In this document: positions 34,362 through 45,400 of the stretch, in pieces
How positions within the stretch are numbered: position 1 is the stretch's first letter
How the letters are laid out: each line of letters begins with the position of its first letter
Assembly: GCA_964420035.1 (NCBI GenBank)
Contig: CAYQQR010000005.1
Location: 1 to 64,000 of the forward strand
Length of the DNA stretch: 64,000 bases
Origin: CAYQQR01 sp964420035
GTDB lineage: Bacteria; Bacteroidota; Bacteroidia; Bacteroidales; SM23-62
Reading direction: 5' to 3'
Translations under genes and position numbers: made by a program
Notes under the pieces: model-generated
Database searches by the model: none
What the model was told of the DNA's origin: nothing
Seen by the model: only the letters and a program-made list of their open reading frames with translations

Positions 34362-35270
34362 ATGAATCGCATTGCACGTGCTCATCTGGCCATCATCGGG
34401 GCGAACCTGATTTACGGTATAAATTATTCGGTTGCCAAAGAGGTGATGACCCATGACATCATTCCCTCTGCATTGACCCTGGTAAGGATTACCGGAGCGG
34501 TTCTGCTTTTTTGGCTATTCGGCTTTTTAACAGGAAAAGAAACGATAGAGCGAAAAGATATAGTCCGGCTCATCATTGCTGCCTTTTTCGGGGTAAGTCT
34601 GAACCAGTTTCTGTTTTTACAAGGACTCAGCCGCACTACCCCGGTAGATGCTTCCATCATTATGACCCTGAATCCCGTGCTGGTGCTGGTGGTAGCCTAT
34701 TTTCTGATCCGATCCCCCATAACCCTGAGAAAGATCCTGGGGATCATACTGGGCGCTTCGGGTGCGGCCATCCTGATCCTGTACAGTGGACAGCTAACAT
34801 TAGGAGCACAATATATGACCGGGAATATCCTGGTCCTGGTCAACGCGTTCTCTTATGCCATGTACCTGGTTTTGGTAAAACCCCTGATGTTAAAATACAG
34901 GCCCTTTACGGTTTTAAAGTGGGTTTTTCTCACAGGCATGGTCCTGGTTTTACCGGCAACCATTCCCGGAGTGATTCATACCGAATGGGCACAGATGGAC
35001 CAGAAGGCACTGTTATCCATCGCTTACGTGGTTGTCGGGACCACTTTCCTTACCTATTTGCTGAATATTTATGCCCTACGCACCGTCAGACCCATTACCG
35101 TAAGCATCTACATTTACAGTCAGCCTCTGGTTGCGGCCCTGATCTCCATAATTGCGGGGCAGGATAGCCTGACTTTTCATAAGGTATTGGCTGCCCTGTT
35201 GGTATTTTTCGGGGTTTATTTTGTAAGTACGCCCGTAGTGCCTCTAGAAAAGAATGGCATTAATCGTTAA
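34362..35270 (+). CDS. EamA/DMT family membrane transporter
   Basis: A 302-residue protein with ten predicted membrane helices in two EamA halves. Each half carries the typical pattern: GANLIYGINYSVAKEVM and ALTLVRITGAVLLFW in the first, NAFSYAMYLVLVKPLM in the second, with SIYIYSQPLVAALISII near the end. Family members export amino acids or small metabolites; the substrate here cannot be told. It follows purQ by 31 bases and precedes the peptidase gene by 23 bases, so the three could be co-transcribed. Confidence 0.88.
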   Translation: MNRIARAHLAIIGANLIYGINYSVAKEVMTHDIIPSALTLVRITGAVLLFWLFGFLTGKETIERKDIVRLIIAAFFGVSLNQFLFLQGLSRTTPVDASIIMTLNPVLVLVVAYFLIRSPITLRKILGIILGASGAAILILYSGQLTLGAQYMTGNILVLVNAFSYAMYLVLVKPLMLKYRPFTVLKWVFLTGMVLVLPATIPGVIHTEWAQMDQKALLSIAYVVVGTTFLTYLLNIYALRTVRPITVSIYIYSQPLVAALISIIAGQDSLTFHKVLAALLVFFGVYFVSTPVVPLEKNGINR

Positions 35271-35293
35271 TTTTAGGCATTCATTGCATCAGC

Positions 35294-37357
35294 ATGAAGA
35301 ATCGCGTTGTATTCATTTTACTGGCCCTGACTTTATTTTTTTCCCTGTCATTCAGGGGATCGTGGGAATCATCAACATCTAACCTGGATGTACTGCACTA
35401 CCGTCTTGATCTAAAGATCCTTGATCCCGGTGAACCCTACCTGGAGGGGACAGCGACCATACGATTGCGTGCTTTGCGTGGGAGCGCCCCCCTGGTTCTC
35501 GACCTGGAATCCCTGCAGGTGGATTCGGTTTGGTTCCAGGGTAGCCTTATCAAAGATTTCAGTCATGACGGAAGACGGATTCGTATACCGGTAAATGTAA
35601 ATTCTTCTGCAGAAGGGCAGCGGGTAAAAATAAAATATAGGGGGCAACCGGCTGTTGATCCACTATGGGGAGGGTTCTATAACAAGCAGAATACCGCTTT
35701 CAATATGGGGGTGGGTTTCCAGTCCGATCCACCATCCTTTGGCCGGGCATGGTATCCCTGTCATGATGATTTCGGGGATAGGGCCACATATGATTTTTTT
35801 ATAAAAACAAGCCTGCAACATACGGCAGTATGTTCCGGTATACTGGAGAAGGTTGTTGTAAATAATGACGGTACCCGGACCTATCATTACACCGCTGAAT
35901 TGCCTATACCCGCGTACCTTTCCTCGGTAGCCGTCTCCGGCTATATTGCAGTGCGGGATACCTTTACCGCACTGCAGGGTGATGTTCCCTTCAGTGTGCA
36001 TGTTCCACCGGGCAAGATCAGTCAAACCCTGGCTTCTTTCAGCCGGCTGGAAAAAGCCTTTCATGTTTTCGAGCAATTATTCGGTCCGTATCGCTGGCCA
36101 AGGGTGGGTTATGTAACTGTACCTTTTCATGGAGGAGCCATGGAGCATGCCATGAATATTGCCGTATCGGAACAGCTTATTGACGGAACCCGAACGCACC
36201 ATAACCTCCTGGTTCATGAACTGGCCCATAGCTGGTTCGGGAATTTGGTTACCTGCTCCACACCTTCGGATATGTGGTTGAACGAGGGTTGGGCCTCTTA
36301 TGCAGAAATGCTGGCTGTGGAATTTACCCGGGGTACCGCCCGGGCCCGTGAAAGGATCAGAGATAATCATGAAATGGTGTTGCGCCTGGCTCATATTATC
36401 GATGGGGATTATTATGCGGTATACAATACTCCTCCGGATCTGACCTATGGGACCACCGTGTATGACAAAGGGGCCGATGTGATCCATTCCCTGAGGCACC
36501 GGATGGGTGATGCGGTCTTTTTCAGGACACTGCAGCAGTATTTTGATGAGATGGCATTCAGTGATATTTCTACCATGGAGTTCAGGAATTATCTGAGTGC
36601 CCGATCGGGCATTAACCTGAATAATTTTTTTGAAGCCTGGATTCTCTCACCCGGTTTCTTACATTTTGAGATAGACAGTGTCCGAACCAAATTCCGTGGT
36701 CATGAATATTATAACCGGGTTTATATCCGGCAGAGACACCTGAATAAACAGGTGCTTTCCACCAGCGACCGGATGCCGGTGTTGCTGATGGACAGCCTGG
36801 GTAACCGTAAAGAACATATTTTCCGTATCAGAGGGGAGTATTCGAAGGAAACCATTGTAACCCCGTTTAAACCGGACATGATCATCCTGGACCCGGATGG
36901 ATGGGTACAGGATGCTGTGACCGATTATTTTTTCCGGATCGATTCTGCCGGAAACTACAATTGCGAGAAATCCTACTGTTCATTTTATGTGCAGAACACT
37001 TCCTTTCCCTTATGGATCAAAGCCGAGCATCATTGGGTCGCGCCGGCTGGAAATACTGTTGACGATCAACTTTTTGTACTTTCCGACCGAAGATACTGGA
37101 CACTCAAAAGCAATACCGGTAGGGCAGTACCGGGGAAAGCACGGTTTTATTACAATGCCGGCGAAGGATTTCCGGATGGCTTTCTGGATCATACTTTTTT
37201 CAGGAATTTCTCCGGTAAGCTTTTAATGTTCTACAGGAAAGAAGCCGGACAGATCTGGCAACAAATCGACTCCAGGAACTATGAAGATGATAACAGCGGA
37301 TTCCTGGAGGTTAAAAATCCCAGGAACGGTTACTATTGTTTTGGATTCGAACGGTAA
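35294..37357 (+). CDS. M1 family metallopeptidase (aminopeptidase), secreted
   Basis: A 687-residue zinc peptidase with an N-terminal signal segment (1-~22). Residues ~30-210 form the M1 beta-sandwich domain. The catalytic domain holds the substrate-binding GGAMEHAMN (the family GAMEN site, here GAMEHAMN) and the zinc motif HELAHSWFG with the downstream Glu in LNEGWASYAEM. A proton-donor-region Tyr is in TTVYDKGADVIHSLR. The C-terminal ~200 residues are beta-rich. It probably trims peptides in the periplasm or outside the cell. Confidence 0.92.
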   Translation: MKNRVVFILLALTLFFSLSFRGSWESSTSNLDVLHYRLDLKILDPGEPYLEGTATIRLRALRGSAPLVLDLESLQVDSVWFQGSLIKDFSHDGRRIRIPVNVNSSAEGQRVKIKYRGQPAVDPLWGGFYNKQNTAFNMGVGFQSDPPSFGRAWYPCHDDFGDRATYDFFIKTSLQHTAVCSGILEKVVVNNDGTRTYHYTAELPIPAYLSSVAVSGYIAVRDTFTALQGDVPFSVHVPPGKISQTLASFSRLEKAFHVFEQLFGPYRWPRVGYVTVPFHGGAMEHAMNIAVSEQLIDGTRTHHNLLVHELAHSWFGNLVTCSTPSDMWLNEGWASYAEMLAVEFTRGTARARERIRDNHEMVLRLAHIIDGDYYAVYNTPPDLTYGTTVYDKGADVIHSLRHRMGDAVFFRTLQQYFDEMAFSDISTMEFRNYLSARSGINLNNFFEAWILSPGFLHFEIDSVRTKFRGHEYYNRVYIRQRHLNKQVLSTSDRMPVLLMDSLGNRKEHIFRIRGEYSKETIVTPFKPDMIILDPDGWVQDAVTDYFFRIDSAGNYNCEKSYCSFYVQNTSFPLWIKAEHHWVAPAGNTVDDQLFVLSDRRYWTLKSNTGRAVPGKARFYYNAGEGFPDGFLDHTFFRNFSGKLLMFYRKEAGQIWQQIDSRNYEDDNSGFLEVKNPRNGYYCFGFER

Positions 37358-37364
37358 ATGTTTA

Positions 37365-37372
37365 TATATTTG
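37365..37372 (+). promoter_or_regulatory. Promoter before the TapB-like gene (TATATTTG)
   Basis: TATATTTG matches the -7 consensus TAnnTTTG exactly. A TTTTG ends at 37343, leaving a 21-base spacer, which fits a Bacteroidota -33 element. The transcription start would be near 37379, so the ATG at 37391 rather than the one at 37358 should be the translation start. Confidence 0.55.
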
Positions 37373-37390
37373 CATAAAAAAGAATTAGGC

Positions 37391-38074
37391 ATGAAAAAGT
37401 CTTTTAAAATCGGTTTGCTTCTCATGTTCGCAGTCCTCACGGGCATGAAAGCTCAGGAATGTAAACTTTTTTTTCCTACAGAGGTTGGTACGGTGCGGGA
37501 AATGAAACATTATGACAAAAAGGACAGGCTCACCGGTATTACACGTCAGGAGGTTTTGGATTACAGGGAAAGTGCCAATAAGCTTGAGCTGGTGATACAG
37601 GCGGAAATGAAAGATGACAAGGGGAAAGAGTTAACCAGCAATGAACTTAGCCTGTATTGCGAAGATGGTGTTTTCTACATGGACATGTCGGAATTTATTC
37701 CCGAGCAGAGCAAGGCTGCCCTGGAAAGCATGGAGTTCACCATAGAGCAGGAAAATCTCCGGTATCCTTCAAATCTTTCCGTTGGGGATGAGCTGGATGA
37801 TGGGATGGTTACCATGAACGTTAAGCAGATGCCCATGTTGAATACCACCGTTACCATCTACGACCGGAAGGTGGTTGCACGGGAACCTGTTGCCACGGAT
37901 GCGGGTACCTTCGATTGTTTTAAGATCACCTACGATATCGAATCCAAGTCGATGATGACCTTCAACATGAGTTCAGTCGAATGGATCAACCCGGAGGTGG
38001 GTATCGTGAAAAGCGAATCTTATAACAAGAGGGGTAAACGGACCGGTTATACTTTGCTGACAGCAGTGGAATAG
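37391..38074 (+). CDS. TapB-like secreted protein (DUF3108-like)
   Basis: The frame opens at 37358 directly after the peptidase stop, but the signal peptide begins at the ATG at 37391 (MKKSFKIGLLLMFAVLTGMKAQ) and a promoter-like box lies between the two. The mature protein (~205 residues) starts CKLFFPTEVGTVREMKHYDKKDRLTG, typical of TapB-family proteins (quoted blocks: FPTEVGTVREMKHYDKKDR). It continues with beta-rich segments including AGTFDCFKITYDIESK near the end, reminiscent of DUF3108. A soluble periplasmic beta-barrel of unknown role. It converges with the symporter gene, with stops 3 bases apart. Confidence 0.72.
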   Translation: MKKSFKIGLLLMFAVLTGMKAQECKLFFPTEVGTVREMKHYDKKDRLTGITRQEVLDYRESANKLELVIQAEMKDDKGKELTSNELSLYCEDGVFYMDMSEFIPEQSKAALESMEFTIEQENLRYPSNLSVGDELDDGMVTMNVKQMPMLNTTVTIYDRKVVAREPVATDAGTFDCFKITYDIESKSMMTFNMSSVEWINPEVGIVKSESYNKRGKRTGYTLLTAVE

Positions 38075-38077
38075 AAT

Positions 38078-40276
38078 TTAGAATTTTCCAATACTTACCG
38101 TAAGGTACAGGAGTCCCAGTATCAGTCCGACAAATCCCAGGGCTATAAGAAATCCGTATGTATCCTGCCGGTTCCACGTCATAAGTTCCCACTGGGTTCC
38201 GGGAAACATTTTGCGGTGATCATACCGCCCGGGATCCCTGTATACCCGTTCCAGTTCTTTTTCATCCTCTTCCGCCGTGGGCTGTACCGGGGTTTTAAGC
38301 TTGAGATAGAAAGGGTCCAGGATTCTCTGCTCATCCGGTTTATGCCTGGTCAACAGACTTACAAGGATAATGATCAAAAAGGGGAATAGGGTTCTTATAA
38401 GAATACGCAGAGTCTCGTTCAGGGCATAGACATTTTTTTCCAGATTAAAGCCGGCCAGGTCCAGGAGGACCAGTTCAAGGCTGATCATTCCTCTGCCGAC
38501 CGGTTGATTGTTGCGTTCCCGTATAACACCACCGGTCCAGAAAACAGATTTACTGGGAAGCTTATATGCTTTGGTGAATTCCTGTCCCCCGTGCAAAGAA
38601 TCCGGTCTGGGGCCCTGTGCTTGCCCAATGGCGTAAAGCTCATCCCAGCGGGCAATGGTCGCGTTTCTTTCTTCTACATCAACAAAGCGGGCCGTGTATA
38701 CTCTTTCTTCTATACGTTGTTCCGTTCTTTTTAATAAATAGGGATGGGTCCGCATACCGGGAAAGATCACCGGCAGGATCAGCGGCAGGAAGAAAAAAAG
38801 CACGAAGGTTGCGCTGATGGAGGACCATACGGCTTTCCTGTTGGTCCTTCTCCAGGTAATGCCCGTCCAGAACCCGGCGGCATAGATCACTGCAAATTCC
38901 CACATGAATTTGAGCTGGGCGAAGAGGCTTTCCGATTCCAGGACGATCAATGCTGCTCCGATTACGATCAGGACTCCCATCAATCTTCCTACCCCCACAT
39001 AATGCTTCTCTGGTTTGCCCGGGAACAGCGGCCGGTACACACCGCTGGTCAACAATCCCGAGGCGGTGATCATCATCATATCTGCGGTCGACATCAGAGC
39101 CGCCATCAGGGCAGCGATCATCAGGCCTATCAAGCCCAGGTTCAGGGGGGTCAGTAGTTCCCTGGAGGCATATCCCCAAAGATGGTCAGGGTCGGTTACC
39201 TGTTCACCGAAAAGAAGGACCGCTGCCAGGGCCGTCAATCCCCAGAAGATGGTGGTGATCCGTTTCAGATAGGTTCCATAGGTAAAACCAAACCGGGCAT
39301 TGAATTCATTTTTTGCCGATGCTGTTGCAACAAGCTGATTTGCACCGACCGCCACGTTCAGGGTGGCCATAATGCCCAGGGTTACAATGTAATACCAGGT
39401 GAAATCAAGGGCATAAGGGGAGCCAAAGATTTCGAAAAAAGATTCCGGCAGTTGGTCGTGGAGGGTCCTGAAGGCTCCCATGATCCCGGTGGAACCATAG
39501 GTTTCGTTGATCCGGATAAAAGCGAAGGGGATCAACAGCAAGGACAGCAATATGATAAAGATGCCTTGCATCATATCGCTTATGAAAGCCGCTTCCAATC
39601 CGCCTGCTACCGCATAAATACATACAATCACCACAATGGCCAGGATGAGGACGGGTTTGTCGATGTATGAGAAGTTCTTTCTGGGCTTGAGTATGCGCAA
39701 TTGTTCTAGCTCCTGCTTTTCTTCAGGATCCAGGAGCTTGTAGTCCCTGGAATCCAGTTCTTCCAGCCGGGTGGCTTGTTTGTACTCTAATTTTTCTTTT
39801 GGTGTCAGGTCTTCCTGACTTTTCGGGGTCATCACCATTACGGTTTTGGTAATGGCGATAAACCCAACGGTCAGCAGCAGCATCAGACTGATGGATGCCA
39901 GGATGGAATATATTCCACCCAGCCAGCGGGAAGCAAATCGTTCCCTGAAATAATCCCCCATGGTGAGTAATCTGAGTCTCCTGTACCACACAGCCGTGAA
40001 CCAGTAGGAAGGTGTGGAGAACAACATCATCAGGGCACTCCAGATTCCGGCAGCTCCGTTGTTGGCCGTGGTTGTTGCTACCGAGGGACCGGTGTCGGCA
40101 GAGGTTGCCTGGCCAAAGGCGGCAAACATCTGAATGATCTTCCCGAAACGCCTTCCTCCCAGGAAATAATCTTCTTCGTCCTTTATCCTTCGCATGGCCC
40201 AGAAACCGATCACGATCAGCACAAGGAAGTAGACAATGATCACCGCAACGTCCAGGTATGTAAGTCCGAGTATCAT
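38078..40276 (-). CDS. Sodium:solute symporter family protein
   Basis: A 732-residue SSS-family transporter, longer than the usual 500-550 residues. Core features: DYFLGGRRFGKIIQMFAAFGQATSADTGPS near the N-terminus (shown in part: GGRRFGKIIQMFAAFGQATS), GGLEAAFISDMMQGIFII, VGANQLVATASAKNEFNAR, and ALMSTADMMMITASGLLTSG. The extra length comes from a charged insert at ~145-200 and a C-terminal soluble stretch (~510-610), before two last helices. The substrate is not determinable. With the GH88/105 gene 30 bases upstream, a sugar or uronate product is a reasonable guess. Confidence 0.87.
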   Translation of the reverse strand: MILGLTYLDVAVIIVYFLVLIVIGFWAMRRIKDEEDYFLGGRRFGKIIQMFAAFGQATSADTGPSVATTTANNGAAGIWSALMMLFSTPSYWFTAVWYRRLRLLTMGDYFRERFASRWLGGIYSILASISLMLLLTVGFIAITKTVMVMTPKSQEDLTPKEKLEYKQATRLEELDSRDYKLLDPEEKQELEQLRILKPRKNFSYIDKPVLILAIVVIVCIYAVAGGLEAAFISDMMQGIFIILLSLLLIPFAFIRINETYGSTGIMGAFRTLHDQLPESFFEIFGSPYALDFTWYYIVTLGIMATLNVAVGANQLVATASAKNEFNARFGFTYGTYLKRITTIFWGLTALAAVLLFGEQVTDPDHLWGYASRELLTPLNLGLIGLMIAALMAALMSTADMMMITASGLLTSGVYRPLFPGKPEKHYVGVGRLMGVLIVIGAALIVLESESLFAQLKFMWEFAVIYAAGFWTGITWRRTNRKAVWSSISATFVLFFFLPLILPVIFPGMRTHPYLLKRTEQRIEERVYTARFVDVEERNATIARWDELYAIGQAQGPRPDSLHGGQEFTKAYKLPSKSVFWTGGVIRERNNQPVGRGMISLELVLLDLAGFNLEKNVYALNETLRILIRTLFPFLIIILVSLLTRHKPDEQRILDPFYLKLKTPVQPTAEEDEKELERVYRDPGRYDHRKMFPGTQWELMTWNRQDTYGFLIALGFVGLILGLLYLTVSIGKF

Positions 40277-40306
40277 TGATTATCCAGTCATTTTTTTGCT
40301 TTCAGC

Positions 40307-41533
40307 TCAACACCAGATACAATCACGGTAAGCATTCAGTTTCCAGAGCTCTGAACCGGCAAGCAAAACGGCTCCCAATCCGTGTGCTCCGCCGGGTTCG
40401 ACCGGCCTGTTGTAATAGTAGCTCAGATCCTGGCGTATATTGAAACCTGTACTAACATTGCCGACTTCTCCCTGATCGGAGATGTTTCCTGTCAGTCCTG
40501 CCCATCCCCGGACCGCGATGGATGCATACATGTCATCGATCCAGCCTTTGTTGACAGCACGGGCAACCGTGTAGACAAACATAGCGGAACAGGAAGTTTC
40601 CGGGAAGGAATCTGTTTTATCCAGCAATTGATGCCACATACCGGTTTTACCCTGGTAACGGGAAAACCCGATGATTTGCTCAAATAAAAGCCTGATCAAC
40701 GGATCCCTGTCAGGATGATCTGCAGGAATGTAGTCCAGTAAATTGACCAATCCCATGGCAGCCCATCCGTTCGCCCTTCCCCAGCAGGCAACTCCGTGTG
40801 CATCATTTTCGAGGCACCAACTGTGGTGATATAATCCTTTCTGAGGATCAAAAAGGTGTGTATTGAAATTATAAGCCTGGAGGATGGCATCCTCCAGCCA
40901 GTGGTCCTCGCCGGTGAGTTTAAACAGGCGGACCAGGAAGGGGACACTCATGTACAGATCGTCCACCCACAGGGTGGTTTTTGCGAATCTCCTCCTGCAA
41001 AAAGTACCGTCATCCAGCCTGTCTTGCCTGTTTTTTAAATAGCCGGCCCATTCCATGATCTTCTTTCTGTATGTTTCTTCAGGCTCATGATCGTGATGCT
41101 CAATCAATGCTGCACCCATGGATCCGAAATCATCAAGTCGGTCCAAGCGAAAAAACTGATGAAAATCCGCCGCGGGGATCCTTTTATCGAAAAGGATCTT
41201 GAAGAAATCGAGGTGTTTGAACATGAACCGGAAGTTTTTTCCCACATACTCCCTGAGATCTTGCCTGTTAAAAGATCCGGAGAGTTCGTTTATGGCAAGG
41301 TAAATGACCCCGTTCCAATATTTCCAGTCCAGATAAGCACTAGCCAGCCTGTGATTTTCGGGATCCGCTTCATTCAGGGGTTCCTCAGATAAGGAACCGT
41401 CTTTTTCGTTCTTAAAGGAATAGGAAGTGTCCCTGATGATCTTTTCAGTCACCTTAAGCGTGATTTCCCTCACCAGGGCCTTGTCAGGGGGGATCCCTTC
41501 GGTTTCTGAATAATTCACATAGGGTTCATTCAT
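40307..41533 (-). CDS. Glycoside hydrolase family 88/105 (unsaturated glucuronyl/rhamnogalacturonyl hydrolase-like)
   Basis: The frame opens at 41581; the ATG at 41533 (MNEPYVNYSE) is the likelier start, giving ~408 residues. It is an (alpha/alpha)6-barrel enzyme with WVDDLYMSVPFLVRL and a WGRANGWAAMGLV block (GH105-type WGRGNGW), plus GMWHQLLDKTDSFPETSCSAMF. Such enzymes remove the unsaturated uronic acid left by polysaccharide lyases. No signal peptide is seen, so it acts in the cytoplasm. This fits import by the downstream symporter and lyase action by nearby secreted proteins. Confidence 0.85.
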   Translation of the reverse strand: MNEPYVNYSETEGIPPDKALVREITLKVTEKIIRDTSYSFKNEKDGSLSEEPLNEADPENHRLASAYLDWKYWNGVIYLAINELSGSFNRQDLREYVGKNFRFMFKHLDFFKILFDKRIPAADFHQFFRLDRLDDFGSMGAALIEHHDHEPEETYRKKIMEWAGYLKNRQDRLDDGTFCRRRFAKTTLWVDDLYMSVPFLVRLFKLTGEDHWLEDAILQAYNFNTHLFDPQKGLYHHSWCLENDAHGVACWGRANGWAAMGLVNLLDYIPADHPDRDPLIRLLFEQIIGFSRYQGKTGMWHQLLDKTDSFPETSCSAMFVYTVARAVNKGWIDDMYASIAVRGWAGLTGNISDQGEVGNVSTGFNIRQDLSYYYNRPVEPGGAHGLGAVLLAGSELWKLNAYRDCIWC

Positions 41534-41696
41534 AATGAAAAATGGTTTTTCTCGCATCGAAAGTAAGGGTTCATTCAGCAATGAACAGGTAAAATCGTCC
41601 CAATATAGTAGTACCGTGGTTCGCTGACCTGCATGTTTGGTAAGAGCAAGGGCTGACCGCCCCTATCCCTACGCTATAAGACTCCCGCGCAAGTAG

Positions 41697-42344
41697 TCAG
41701 GATTGAACGTTTGCAGTGCTTGGCTTATAGTAAAAGGATCTTTCCGTGGGAACAATATCAAGCAGGCCTACAAGCACCAGGTTGACTATGATGGTTTCGG
41801 CCTTTTTCTTCGAAATACCGGCAAGCTTCGAGAACAGGGGAAGGGTGATGTCGTTGTGGGTCCTGAAGTATTCGAACAGCCATTCTTCTTCTTTCCGGTA
41901 CCGTATCAGCGTTCCTTCCCTGTTCTGTTCTTTTTTCCATACCCGGAGCATTACACTGTTAGCCAGGATATTTTGATCATCTACCCGGGTATAAGCCATC
42001 CACTTCTCGTTGTCGGTGCGTGCAAGAACCGGTTTTTTTTCCGCTTTGGGGATGGTGATCTCAAGGACGCTTTTACCTTTCCGGGTGGTCCATTTCTTGA
42101 ATTCGAAAGCAATTCCGGGTTTACAGTGAAGAGTAGCCGCTGCTTCCACCATATAGTATTCCTCATCCGATTCCGCACCTGCAATATTGCCGTTGTCCTT
42201 GACCCCAACCAGGAGTTTCCCTCCGTCGGTATTGGCAAAAGCAGCAAGCGTTCGGGAAATCTTTTTGGAATCGCTGATCTCGTATTTGAAATCCAGCATT
42301 TGATTCTCTCCCTGACGGATCAGGTTTTCCAGGTATCTGCCCAT
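41697..42344 (-). CDS. AlbA_2 / Schlafen-type ATP-binding domain protein
   Basis: The frame opens at 42422. A -7 box (TATCTTTG) at 42364-42371 places the transcription start near 42357, so the ATG at 42344 (MGRYLENLIRQGENQM) or at 42359 is the real start. About 215 residues. It has the AlbA_2 pattern GENQMLDFKYEI, then AFANTDGGKLLVGVKDNG and IAGAESDEEYYMVEAAA, followed by a winged-helix-like C-terminal part (LFSKLAGISKKKAETIIVNLVLVGLL). Family members are probable nucleic-acid-linked or regulatory proteins; exact function unknown. It is divergent from the hybrid sensor gene. Confidence 0.75.
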   Translation of the reverse strand: MGRYLENLIRQGENQMLDFKYEISDSKKISRTLAAFANTDGGKLLVGVKDNGNIAGAESDEEYYMVEAAATLHCKPGIAFEFKKWTTRKGKSVLEITIPKAEKKPVLARTDNEKWMAYTRVDDQNILANSVMLRVWKKEQNREGTLIRYRKEEEWLFEYFRTHNDITLPLFSKLAGISKKKAETIIVNLVLVGLLDIVPTERSFYYKPSTANVQS

Positions 42345-42363
42345 CCGGCGTTCTTCCATATTG

Positions 42364-42371
42364 CAAAGATA
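42364..42371 (-). promoter_or_regulatory. -7 box TATCTTTG before the AlbA_2 gene
   Basis: An exact TAnnTTTG match on the minus strand, 20 bases before the ATG at 42344. A TTG lies about 24 bases further upstream, slightly beyond the common spacing. It decides against the long upstream start at 42422. Confidence 0.45.
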
Positions 42372-42486
42372 GTAAACTAAGGTGGCATTGAATCCCAATG
42401 ATGGATCTCTCCACTTCTGCAAGCCCCGTTACTTGTGAGATTGAAAAAAAATCATTAGTTTTTCCAAAGATTTAGTATGTAGGGAT

Positions 42487-45400
42487 ATGACACTGCCTGG
42501 CAAGTCAATAAGACTTTATAAACTCATCCTTTTTCTATCCTTTGAAGCGGGGGTATTGTTTGCACAAGCACCCCGCTTAAGTTTTTCCCATCTATCCATA
42601 AAAGATGGTCTTTCCCAGAACACCGTAAATGACATCCTGCAGGATTTCAAGGGATTCATATGGATCGGAACCAACGACGGGTTGAATCGGTATAACGGAT
42701 ATGAATTCGAGATCTTCAAGCACAGTTTTGCTGATTCCAACACCCTTTCGCACAATAAGATATACTCATTACTCGAAGACCGGCAACAACGCTTATGGGT
42801 AGGAACCCGCAAGGGTCTGAATTTATTCGACAGGCAAAAGGACCGGTTCGTCAGGATGAATCCTATGGGGAGCACCGTTGAATTGGCCAATGCATTTATC
42901 AGGACATTATACAAGGACAGCAAGGGAAGGATATGGGTTGGCACATACGGGGAAGGCATGTTTATGTTTGACGGGGCCACATTTACCGCATGCAAGATAG
43001 AACCCTGGAAAGACAGGTCGGAAGAGTTTAAGGCGGGTTTGGAGAATGTTACCTCTTTCGTTGAAGACGAATTTGGAGGCCTGTGGATAGGCACATTGAA
43101 AAACGGTTTAATTTATTATAATCCGGAAACCGGCGAATACCGTTTTTTCCCCTTTTACAGGGACAAAGAAATTACCGAAGTGCATGGAAAGACCGTCTAC
43201 CAGGATAATACTGGCAGGATCTGGGTTTGTACCGAGGGGGAAGGATTGTTCCTCTTTGACCGGGTAACCACCAACTTCAAACATTATCCTGCAGGATTAG
43301 GAAAAAACCAGCTCAGTCACCCCATTGTCAAGGATATTTATGAGGATGATGAGGGTTTATTATGGTTGGCCACCGACGGAGGCGGTTTGAATATTTTCGA
43401 TCCTGAAAATGAAATATTCAAATATTACAAATATGATCAATCCAACAACAAAGGGCTCAATACCAATGCTTTATACAGTATCTTCAGCGACAGGCAGGAT
43501 ATCATCTGGATCGGAACCTTCGGCGATGGACTGAATGTTTACGATCCCAACAAAAAAGCCTTTAAGCATTATACCACCGGGTTAAAACCCGGAACCGGTC
43601 TTTCACATAAATCCGTTTTGTGCTTCCAGGAATGTGAGAACGGAAACATCTGGATAGGGACCGACGGGGGTGGATTGAATTATTTCAACCCGAAAACAGG
43701 ATCCTTTAAAGCCTATCTTCATCAACCCAATAATCCGGGCAGTATTAGCTCCAATCATGTTACCAGCCTGCTGCTGGATAATGAAAATCGTTTATGGATC
43801 GGGACTTTTGCCGGAGGACTGAATTATTTTCGTGCTGAAAACGAAACATTTCGGGTTTACCGGAATGAACCTGAGAACGAAAACAGCCTGATTAATAACA
43901 ATGTGTGGGTCATGCACCAGGACAGCCGGGACAGGATATGGGTGGGTACCCTTGGCGGTTTGGAACTGTTTGATCCCGGTTCAGGTGCCTTCGTCCATAT
44001 CTCCAATCTTCCGCAGAATGTTGATCAGAACCTGAACCGGGTTACTGAAATTGCAGAAGATCATGAAGGAACCATTTGGATAGGGGGGGCAGGATTATGG
44101 GATATCAAGGATGACCTTAAGATAAAGCGCTTTCGTCCGGGGTCTGAAAAACAGTTTTCCATCACCGAATATGATGCGCGGGTCATCTATGAAGATTCAA
44201 CGCATGATCTGTGGGTGGGTACCGAAGGAGGAGGCTTACTTAAAATAAACCCGGAGAAAAAATCAGTAAGGCAATATGCTCCTGCAGATGGCTTGCCTAA
44301 TGAGGCCGTTCATAACATTCTGGAAGATGATGAAGGGCGGCTCTGGATCAGTACCAATCTTGGGATCTCAAGATTTGATCCCGTGAAAGAGGTGTTCCAG
44401 AATTATGATGAAGAGGATGGCTTGCAAAGCAATCAATTTGCCTATTCTGCTGCCTTGAAAAGCATGAACGGCTTTATGTACTTCGGAGGGATCAATGGAT
44501 TCAATGTATTTCACCCCGACAGCATCATTGAAAATCCTTATATTCCCCCGGTCATTTTAACCGACTTTACCGTAAGCAATAAGAAAGTATCCATAGGGAC
44601 CGAGGACTCCCCGCTTTCAAGCCATATCAGCGAAGCCGGTGAAATTACCCTCACCCATGATCAGTCTGTATTCACATTTGAATTCACCGCCCTGAATTTC
44701 ACTTCCAGCGAGAAAAACCAGTATCGCTACATTATGGAAGGTTTCGAAAGCGAATGGAACGAGGTAAGTACCAAGAGAACAGCTACCTACACCAATCTGG
44801 ATCCCGGGGATTATACTTTCAGGGTCCAGGCCTCAAATAATGACGGAATTTGGAATGAACAGGGCACCTCGGTTCAGCTTCATGTATTACCACCCTTCTG
44901 GCAAACCGACCTGGCCTATGTATTGTATGCATTGATAATCATATTGACCCTGCTGTTCTTCAGACAATTCATCATCACTCGGGCACAATTAAAGAACGAC
45001 CTGAAAATCAAGGAGCTGGAGAAGACAAAAATCGAGGAGGTAAATCAAATGAAACTGGCCTTCTTCACGAATATTTCTCATGAGTTCAGGACTCCGTTGA
45101 CCCTGATCATCAGTCCGCTTGAAAAAATGCTCTCGGAACGAAAACTGGACAAGGCAAATCAGAAAATGCTCCAGATCATTTACAGAAATGCAGAACGACT
45201 GAGGAGACTGATCAATCAATTGATAGATTTCAGAAGAATAGAAAAAGGAACCATGGACCTGAAGGTTTCCAGGGGGGACCTGGTCCGGTACCTGAAAGAT
45301 ATTAAAACGGCATTCGATGAATACGCCCGGAAAAAAAAGGTCAAATACGTTTTTTATTCGAATGTTAAAGAACTGGAGACCTGGTTTGATCAGGATAAAC